Under the pieces are notes generated by a model. That model searched no databases and was not told the origin of the DNA. It was given only the letters and a program-made list of their open reading frames with translations. Below, in pieces: positions 1 to 5,728 of a DNA stretch of 5,728 nucleotides. Position numbers and translations under genes: made by a program. Position 1 is the stretch's first letter, and each line of letters starts with the position of its first letter. The stretch is from Clostridia bacterium (GTDB lineage: Bacteria > Bacillota > Clostridia > Peptostreptococcales > Anaerovoracaceae): contig CAAEEE010000065.1 of assembly GCA_900754805.1 (NCBI GenBank), forward strand, positions 1-5,728. The letters are read 5' to 3'.

Positions 1-18
1 AAAAATGGTTTTATAAGC

Positions 19-47
19 TTGACGATATTATGCCAAATTGATATAAT
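19..47 (+). promoter_or_regulatory. sigma-A type promoter of the sigma-54 activator gene
   Basis: TTGACG (19-24) and TATAAT (42-47) are separated by exactly 17 bases, nearly the housekeeping consensus. Transcription should begin near position 54, leaving a leader of about 40 nt. The activator gene is therefore probably made constitutively or at a steady level, with control exerted on its protein activity rather than its synthesis. No operator palindrome is evident over the promoter in the bases available; sequence upstream of position 1 is not visible. Confidence 0.8.
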
Positions 48-93
48 TATGTAGAAAAAGAGTGAGTAAAATCGAAGGAAGGAGAATATCTTT

Positions 94-2178
94 ATGAAGA
101 ATTTTGGTGCGGATCGAGTGATTGAGCCGAAGGGAAGTCTGCCTGTGACCGCCTGGAAGATTGATAATTCCAGAGAATTACGCTCAAAGGAAATTAGAAT
201 CGCAATCGATTATATTACGGTTGAACGCGACAGCATGTGTCAGATCTGCTGCATTTGCGAGCACAATGATGAAAAGATGAAACAGAAGCTCTTGAAGTTC
301 GTAAACGAGAGAGGGAAGCTGCATAATCCGTATACCGACAGCGGGGCAATTTTTACCGGAACCGTGGAGGCTGTTTCGGAGGACTGGACACGGACGGATA
401 TTCGGGTCGGTGACTATGTGGCTTCCCTGAGCACGATGACCGGAATTCCGGTTTACATCGAAGAAATTGAAGAAGTTGACTATGACTGCGCACAGATAAA
501 GTGCAAGGGATATGCAATCTGCTTTGAAACTTCCATTTTGGAAAAATGTGAGGGCATCCCCGAAAACCGAAAAAAATATCTCCAAAGGGCACTTGACGAG
601 GAAGGAAGCTTTTACGGAATCAGCCGCCTGGCTGAAGGGATGAAAATCGAGAAAGCTCTGATTATAGGTGTGAGTCTGGTTGAGGTTGGTCTCTATGCAC
701 AGATGATGAGAAACTGTGTTCCGGACATTTCAATATCACTTTTGGTGGAAACCGGATGCACCTGCACTTCGTCCATGAATGAGAAAAATCTTATGAAGCT
801 GCTGAGTCCATTGGTGGATCACATCTATTTCGACACGATGAGCAACCCGATCGAAACTGCTAAACGGATTGCGGGCGAAAAAGAAGAAAATTTAATGGAT
901 GTCATCATTAATCTGGAAGATATAAAAAACTGCGAAAGCGTTGCGGCATTGATGGTGAGACAAGGCGGCCTGATATGTCATACGAATATTGACAATAATT
1001 ATTCGCAGGCAATGCTGATTGTGGAAAGCCTTGGAAAGAAAGACGTAACCAGCTATGCGCTTGACAGTATTTATGACAACACTTATCGTATTGCGGTTGC
1101 GCTTGTCCGTGATGCTGAACCGTTTTTTGCGAAGCTGGATGAGTATTTCGAGCAAAACAACCGGAAAAGAAAAATAATGATGAGAGCAGGAGAGGGACAC
1201 AGCGAGACGGCGACACAGCAAATTGATGGATTCCTTTATATGAGTCCGGTGACGGCGGATTTGGTAGCGGATGCTTTAAACGTAGCAAGGTACGACTGCA
1301 ATGTGATTATTCAGGGAGAGACAGGCGTCGGCAAAGAAAGAATTTTCGACTTGATACATCAGAACAGCCCGAGAAAGTCGAAGCCGTGTATTAAAATAAA
1401 CTGCGCGACGATTCAGGAAAATCTCGCTGAGTCTGAATTTTTCGGTTATGAGAAAGGCTCGTTTACCGGCGCAGCAAGTACCGGAAAGGAAGGCTACTTC
1501 GAAATTGCCAACAACGGAACGCTTTTCCTTGACGAAATCGGTTCCCTGCCGCTGACCATGCAGTCGAAGCTTCTGCGCGTGCTTCAGGAAAACACCTTTT
1601 ACCGTGTGGGCGGAACGCAGGCAAAACACGTGAACGTACGGGTGATCTGCGCAAACAATGTACCTTTGAAGAAGCTGGTCGATGAAGGAAAGTTCAGGGA
1701 GGATCTTTTTTACCGACTGAATATCTGTCAGATTGAAATCCCTCCGCTCAGAAGGAGAACGGAAGATGTCTATTGCCTGGCGGAAGCGTTTATGCAACAT
1801 TACAGTCAAAAGTATGGAATTGAAAAAAAATTCAGTCCGGATGCTTATCGCAAGCTTGAAGCATATCATTGGCCCGGAAACGTCAGAGAACTGGAAAATA
1901 CAGTCCACAGATTGTATATATCTGCGAGGAGCAATCTGATTGAGTCAGAATTGGTTGACGATCTGCTGAATGAAAACGTCTATGACGAAAGCGTGATTGA
2001 TATACGAAAAGAATTCAGACGGGAAGAATCGTTGGATTTTAACGATATTATGGACAGACAGGAAAAAAAGCTGATTGAGTACGCGCTGAAGAAGGAAGGT
2101 ACAACCAGAAAGGCTGCCGAATTTTTAAATTTGCCGCAAACGACGCTGGCAAGAAAAAAAATCAAACATAATCTCTGA
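94..2178 (+). CDS. sigma-54-dependent enhancer-binding protein with an N-terminal Kdd-like (3,5-diaminohexanoate dehydrogenase-like) sensor domain
   Basis: This is a cytoplasmic transcription activator of RNA polymerase carrying sigma-54. The start ATG is preceded by AAGGAG (79-84) with 9 nt spacing. Residues 1 to about 360 resemble L-erythro-3,5-diaminohexanoate dehydrogenase of lysine fermentation: RVIEPKGSLP (8-17) followed by KIDN, GKLHNPYTDSG (74-84) leading into TGTVEAV, and a Rossmann-like half from about 185. The expected glycine-rich loop is replaced by GVSLVEVG (192-199), so catalysis is doubtful and ligand sensing is more likely. The AAA+ domain spans about 380-620: Walker A GETGVGKE (408-415), loop GSFTGA (455-460, Ser in place of the usual Ala), Walker B LFLDEI (477-482), arginine fingers R535/R541 in FREDLFYRLN, and WPGNVREL (593-600). 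A Fis/TyrR-like helix-turn-helix occupies about 668-694. A convergent gene with a perfect sigma-54 promoter is the likely target. The activator assignment is near certain. The Kdd resemblance is from recalled family motifs, and the ligand is unknown. Confidence 0.93.
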   Translation: MKNFGADRVIEPKGSLPVTAWKIDNSRELRSKEIRIAIDYITVERDSMCQICCICEHNDEKMKQKLLKFVNERGKLHNPYTDSGAIFTGTVEAVSEDWTRTDIRVGDYVASLSTMTGIPVYIEEIEEVDYDCAQIKCKGYAICFETSILEKCEGIPENRKKYLQRALDEEGSFYGISRLAEGMKIEKALIIGVSLVEVGLYAQMMRNCVPDISISLLVETGCTCTSSMNEKNLMKLLSPLVDHIYFDTMSNPIETAKRIAGEKEENLMDVIINLEDIKNCESVAALMVRQGGLICHTNIDNNYSQAMLIVESLGKKDVTSYALDSIYDNTYRIAVALVRDAEPFFAKLDEYFEQNNRKRKIMMRAGEGHSETATQQIDGFLYMSPVTADLVADALNVARYDCNVIIQGETGVGKERIFDLIHQNSPRKSKPCIKINCATIQENLAESEFFGYEKGSFTGAASTGKEGYFEIANNGTLFLDEIGSLPLTMQSKLLRVLQENTFYRVGGTQAKHVNVRVICANNVPLKKLVDEGKFREDLFYRLNICQIEIPPLRRRTEDVYCLAEAFMQHYSQKYGIEKKFSPDAYRKLEAYHWPGNVRELENTVHRLYISARSNLIESELVDDLLNENVYDESVIDIRKEFRREESLDFNDIMDRQEKKLIEYALKKEGTTRKAAEFLNLPQTTLARKKIKHNL

Positions 2179-2208
2179 TATTCTATTACATATATTAAGA
2201 AGAAAACA

Positions 2209-2245
2209 ACGAAAAAAGGGGCGCATCAAACGCTCCTTTTTTCGT
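2209..2245. terminator. strong, probably bidirectional intrinsic terminator
   Basis: Arms 2209-2223 and 2231-2245 form a 15-bp stem with a single G-T pair, closing a 7-base loop (CATCAAA). The lower stem has A on the left and T on the right, so the transcript ends in six U on the + strand just after the activator stop codon. Read from the - strand it gives GCGCCCC followed by TTTTTT and more T-rich sequence, so it can also stop transcription of the convergent small gene. Confidence 0.88.
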
Positions 2246-2283
2246 CTTCATTCATTCTTTTATTTAACTTAATTTAGAGGACG

Positions 2284-2299
2284 CTCCTATATTAAGGAG
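2284..2299. repeat. short hairpin CTCCT-ATATTA-AGGAG
   Basis: A 5-bp perfect inverted repeat with a 6-base loop. Its left part repeats ACGCTCCT, also found in the right side of the preceding terminator (2230-2237 and 2281-2288). The AAGGAGG it contains looks like a ribosome binding site, but no plausible start codon follows at normal spacing. It may be debris of a rearrangement or chance. Confidence 0.3.
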
Positions 2300-2320
2300 G
2301 ACTTAAATCGTTAACACGTT

Positions 2321-2345
2321 TTGTATAGTGTATACAAGGTATACA
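2321..2345. promoter_or_regulatory. overlapping GTATAC-type palindromes, operator-like
   Basis: TTGTATA-GTG-TATACAA (2321-2337) is a perfect 7-bp inverted repeat. It overlaps a second perfect one, TGTATAC-AAG-GTATACA (2329-2345). The three regularly spaced half-sites resemble operators of GntR-family repressors, many of which bind TGTATACA-like cores. The site lies between the ends of two convergent genes, where a repressor site would not normally be useful. It could serve an unseen small transcript, be the relic of a lost promoter, or be an RNA structure. The palindromes are seen directly; the operator reading is inference. Confidence 0.45.
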
Positions 2346-2350
2346 TAGGG

Positions 2351-2367
2351 TGTTTCTTTTTGAAACA
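2351..2367 (-). terminator. hairpin just past the small gene
   Basis: TGTTTC and GAAACA (2351-2356, 2362-2367) form a perfect 6-bp stem with a 5-base loop, 8 nt beyond the stop codon of the convergent small gene. On the - strand it is not followed by a run of U, so it is more likely a 3'-end stabilising hairpin or a weak pause. The stronger terminator at 2209-2245 would end the message. Confidence 0.35.
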
Positions 2368-2375
2368 GATGTTCC

Positions 2376-2627
2376 TTATCTAGGCATCATCCAAGTCTGC
2401 AGAGTGAAGTCTGCGCCTGCCTGATTCAGGCTTTCGATACCTGCAACGATGGTTGCGTGGATTTCATCATCAGTAAAAGTTAAGCCTTGATCTTTTGCAT
2501 ATGCCTGCATGCCTGTTGCAATAACTTCCTCTGCGATATCGCCCTTCATAGCCTGCAGAGCGTTGTAATTCATGGATGTGATGGCACTTTCAAAAGCATA
2601 GTCTAAAAAATCTTTCTTAGTAATCAT
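2376..2627 (-). CDS. small acidic protein of unknown function, 83 residues, behind a sigma-54 promoter
   Basis: I do not recognise this protein. It begins MITKKDFLDYAF and ends QTWMMPR. It has 12 Asp/Glu against 5 Lys/Arg, no cysteine, no hydrophobic stretch long enough to span a membrane and no signal peptide. It looks like a soluble, mostly helical cytoplasmic protein. The chosen ATG (2625-2627) is preceded by GGAGGT (2634-2639) at 6 nt spacing. An in-frame ATG at 2645 lies upstream of that ribosome binding site and is rejected. A perfect sigma-54 promoter lies upstream with a leader of about 77 nt, and the convergent neighbour encodes a sigma-54 activator, so its expression is probably switched on by that protein. 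It could be a small enzyme subunit, a binding partner or an adaptor of an amino-acid catabolic pathway; nothing in the sequence decides. That it is a real gene is well supported by the promoter, ribosome binding site and position. Confidence 0.8.
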   Translation of the reverse strand: MITKKDFLDYAFESAITSMNYNALQAMKGDIAEEVIATGMQAYAKDQGLTFTDDEIHATIVAGIESLNQAGADFTLQTWMMPR

Positions 2628-2714
2628 TTTGTGACCTCCGTTCATATTGATAAATGAGAAATTGATTTATAGTTTGTCGTTCCTATGTTGTTTCTGTCTT
2701 GTGACCATATATAT

Positions 2715-2731
2715 AGCAAGAAGCGTGCCAA
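2715..2731 (-). promoter_or_regulatory. sigma-54 (-24/-12) promoter of the small gene
   Basis: On the - strand the bases read TTGGCACGCTTCTTGCT, a full match to the sigma-54 consensus TGGCACG-N4-TTGCW. GG is at 2729-2728 and GC at 2717-2716 with exactly 10 bases between them. The predicted start of transcription is about 2704, about 77 nt before the ATG of the small gene. Such promoters are silent without an AAA+ enhancer-binding protein, and one is encoded in this window at 94-2178. Confidence 0.9.
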
Positions 2732-2772
2732 CATTTAAAAGAACGGAAAAATATGAAAAAACCCAAAAAATG

Positions 2773-2785
2773 ACCGATTTTCGGT
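2773..2785. promoter_or_regulatory. candidate enhancer site: ACCGA-TTT-TCGGT inverted repeat
   Basis: A perfect 5-bp inverted repeat with a 3-base centre, located about 42 bases upstream of the -24 element and about 75 bases upstream of the predicted transcription start on the - strand. Enhancer-binding proteins usually recognise dyads about 80-200 bases upstream, so it is slightly close but possible. The region further upstream (2814-2860) contains related GGTTTGAAC, GAACCGAAA and TTGAACCA fragments. Assignment to the local activator is inference. Confidence 0.35.
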
Positions 2786-2871
2786 GCGCAGTGCCAAAAT
2801 ATGAGCCAAAAATGGTTTGAACGCGAACCGAAATTGAGATTTTAGTAAGGAATATTGAACCAATTATGGGT

Positions 2872-4825
<1,954 letters not shown>

Positions 4826-4896
4826 TTTTATCCTCCTTGAATATAACTGTAAATTTTCAGAAGGAACATCTAAGATTCTGAGGTCTGCGTGGTTGT

Positions 4897-4928
4897 GCGC
4901 ATTTGGCAGCCTGCTGCAGCAAAGGCGC
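4897..4928 (-). repeat. second hairpin in the uraA leader, past the attenuator terminator
   Basis: GCGC at both ends, then TTTG/CAAA and GCAG/CTGC, fold into a 12-bp interrupted stem with a CAGG loop. It begins 10 nt beyond the U run of the attenuator and lies about 70 nt before the uraA start. It has no U tail, so it is not a terminator. It may stabilise the 5' end of readthrough transcripts. Confidence 0.45.
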
Positions 4929-4937
4929 TATGGCATG

Positions 4938-4965
4938 AAAAAAAGCCCTGCCCACACGGCAAGAC
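4938..4965 (-). terminator. intrinsic terminator of the PyrR attenuator
   Basis: On the - strand GUCUUGCC (4965-4958) pairs with GGCAGGGC (4952-4945) around a GUGUG loop, using six Watson-Crick and two G-U pairs. Seven U (4944-4938) follow. The left arm is also the partner of the upstream antiterminator strand, so the hairpin forms only when PyrR holds that strand. It lies 112 nt before the uraA start codon. Confidence 0.88.
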
Positions 4966-5042
4966 CTCACGAAACCAATCCCCGTTATTCGGATGCATGA
5001 ACTTTCGCACGCACGCATACACAAATAAAGGAATCCTTATGT

Positions 5043-5071
5043 AAATCTTGCCGGTCTCTCTGTACCGATTT
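5043..5071 (-). promoter_or_regulatory. PyrR-binding hairpin (anti-antiterminator) and antiterminator strand
   Basis: On the - strand AAAUC (5071-5067) pairs with GAUUU (5047-5043). Inside this, GGU and ACC close a loop containing ACAGAGAG, with GGCAA bulged on the 3' side. This matches the known PyrR target, in which a GNGAG-containing loop sits on a short stem above an asymmetric bulge. CGGCAAGA (5053-5046) is perfectly complementary to UCUUGCCG (4964-4957), the left arm of the terminator. With low UMP the long-range pairing forms and transcription continues into uraA. With PyrR-UMP bound it cannot form and transcription stops. The leader starts about 20 nt upstream of the hairpin. Confidence 0.92.
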
Positions 5072-5096
5072 AAAGATGTTCTTTTCTCTTTGATAT

Positions 5097-5125
5097 ATTC
5101 TAAGGCAAGACGTGAAAAATGTCAA
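5097..5125 (-). promoter_or_regulatory. sigma-A type promoter of the uraA-pyrR operon
   Basis: TTGACA (5125-5120) and TAGAAT (5102-5097) on the - strand have a spacer of exactly 17 bases. The -35 box is perfect and the -10 box has one mismatch. Transcription should start near 5090, giving a leader of about 265 nt that contains the PyrR attenuator. A strong, apparently unregulated promoter fits control by termination rather than initiation. Confidence 0.87.
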
Positions 5126-5233
5126 CAAAAATATAGCAATTTGAGGGAAATTTTTACAAGAATTTTATAAAAATTTTGCAAATAAATAATACCAAGAAAA
5201 ATAATAAAAATAGTAAAACAGCCTCAAAAAAAG

Positions 5234-5242
5234 TGATATAAT
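5234..5242 (+). promoter_or_regulatory. extended -10 promoter of the hydantoinase-family gene
   Basis: TG-A-TATAAT is a perfect extended -10 element. No good -35 box stands 16-18 bases upstream (AAAACA or TAAAAC at best), but the upstream 110 bases are very A+T-rich, which can compensate. Transcription would begin near 5249, leaving a leader of about 100 nt. Confidence 0.65.
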
Positions 5243-5272
5243 ACAGTTCGCAGCTAAATTATTTGAAGAGTC

Positions 5273-5296
5273 TTCGCTAAACTTCGACATAGCGAA
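5273..5296 (+). repeat. inverted repeat in the leader of the hydantoinase-family gene
   Basis: TTCGCTA (5273-5279) and TAGCGAA (5290-5296) form a perfect 7-bp stem around a 10-base loop, directly downstream of the predicted transcription start. Further CTTCG and CGAAG copies nearby (5282, 5309) and AAACTTA/AAACTTAC repeats allow alternative pairings. It could be an operator for a repressor or a leader hairpin; no known riboswitch is recognised. Confidence 0.5.
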
Positions 5297-5347
5297 ACTT
5301 ATCGTAAACGAAGCAAAAACTTACGGAAAATACGGAGATAAATAAAA

Positions 5348-5728
5348 ATGATAGGAATTGGCATTGACACCGGCGGAACTTGTACGGATGCGGTTGTATA
5401 TGATACGGAAAGCCGCAGCGTATTATCGTCGGCGAAGACGCTCACGACCAAGACTGACTTAAAAATCGGTATTTTAAAAGCGCTTCGGGGACTCGACGCC
5501 GAAGCCGTTAACAAAGCTTCCTATATCTCGCTTTCCACAACGCTTGCAACCAATGCGTGCGTTGAAAATAAGGGCGGACGCGCGAAGCTGATTATGATTG
5601 GAGTCAATCCGAAGGTTGTTGACAGGATGCAGGGCGTTTACGGACTGCCGAAATCCGAAGAAATCTATTTCCTGCCGGGAAATCCCGAGGAAAAAGAGCC
5701 GGAGCTGAAGATTCCGCCTTGGGAGAAG
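5348..5728 (+). CDS. hydantoinase/oxoprolinase-family protein, N-terminal part (cut by window end)
   Basis: Only the first 127 residues are present and the frame is open to the last base. The start ATG has GGAG (5334-5337) 10 nt upstream, a slightly long spacing. GIDTGGTCTDAVVYD (5-19) is the phosphate-binding strand-loop of the hydantoinase A N-terminal domain (acetate/sugar kinase-Hsp70-actin fold). ISLSTTLATNACVENKGG (60-77) is the family's second signature, followed by the strand AKLIMIGV. Members are ATP-dependent openers of cyclic amides such as 5-oxoproline, N-methylhydantoin or related rings, usually 500-700 residues long and often with a HyuB partner. The gene is divergent from the uracil permease operon, which could hint at cyclic ureide or pyrimidine catabolism, but the substrate cannot be read from this fragment. 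Family assignment is firm; specific reaction unknown. Confidence 0.9.
   Translation, partial: MIGIGIDTGGTCTDAVVYDTESRSVLSSAKTLTTKTDLKIGILKALRGLDAEAVNKASYISLSTTLATNACVENKGGRAKLIMIGVNPKVVDRMQGVYGLPKSEEIYFLPGNPEEKEPELKIPPWEK

Noticed and set aside
184..1908. - strand open frames inside the activator gene
   Set aside because: Antisense to a gene whose domains are intact along its full length; no supporting signals.
2294..2383. AAGGAGG followed by a possible TTG-started 20-residue peptide in the convergent intergenic region
   Set aside because: The spacing from the AAGGAGG to the TTG is about 20 bases, and the peptide reads through the GTATAC palindromes with no sensible composition.
2628..2645. 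Upstream in-frame ATG adding six residues to the small protein
   Set aside because: It lies upstream of the GGAGGT site, which is correctly spaced only for the ATG at 2625-2627.
2782..2796. Second TGGCAC box on the - strand upstream of the sigma-54 promoter
   Set aside because: At the required spacing the -12 element reads ACCGA instead of TTGCW, so it is not a complete sigma-54 promoter.
4902..4917. TTGGCAG...TGC on the + strand resembling a sigma-54 promoter
   Set aside because: The GG to GC spacing is 9 rather than 10, the CAC is lost, no gene follows on that strand, and the bases are explained by the leader hairpin.
5141..5220. A+T-rich stretch with AATTTT/AAAATT repeats
   Set aside because: Low-complexity A+T sequence between divergent promoters; no origin boxes, iterons or clear dyads beyond what composition predicts.

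Overview
The window looks chromosomal and comes from a low-to-moderate G+C Gram-positive anaerobe, most likely an amino-acid-fermenting member of the Clostridia. The evidence is the strong AGGAGG-type ribosome binding sites, a PyrR RNA attenuator (a Firmicutes-type control), a sigma-54 activator whose front half resembles an enzyme of anaerobic lysine fermentation, and a clostridial-looking hydantoinase/oxoprolinase. Genus cannot be read from the sequence. No phage, insertion sequence, CRISPR array, tRNA or rRNA was seen.

Left part (1-2375). A near-consensus housekeeping promoter (19-47) drives a 694-residue sigma-54 enhancer-binding protein on the + strand (94-2178). Residues 1 to about 360 resemble the complete enzyme L-erythro-3,5-diaminohexanoate dehydrogenase (Kdd), but the dinucleotide-binding loop is degraded and cysteines have accumulated. 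An intact AAA+ activator domain and a Fis/TyrR-like DNA-binding helix-turn-helix follow. The gene ends in a strong, probably bidirectional terminator. The convergent intergenic space beyond it holds a compact set of overlapping GTATAC palindromes with no obvious target gene.

Middle (2376-2871, - strand). A small acidic protein of 83 residues that I do not recognise is preceded by a textbook sigma-54 promoter (TGGCACG-N4-TTGCT, 2715-2731). A sigma-54 activator gene lies convergent to and next to a sigma-54-dependent gene, so the pair looks like one regulatory unit. This is the most novel part of the window.

Right-centre (2872-5125, - strand). A uracil permease gene (uraA/pyrP, 3473-4825) is followed by pyrR (2872-3411). 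They are read from a strong sigma-A-type promoter (5097-5125) through a leader of about 265 nt. The leader carries a PyrR-binding hairpin, a competing antiterminator and an intrinsic terminator, so this is a self-regulated pyrimidine salvage operon. A hairpin followed by four U lies between the two genes and may lower pyrR expression.

Right end (5126-5728, + strand). An A+T-rich divergent region with an extended -10 promoter leads into the first 127 codons of a hydantoinase/oxoprolinase-family ATP-dependent amidohydrolase, which is cut by the window edge.
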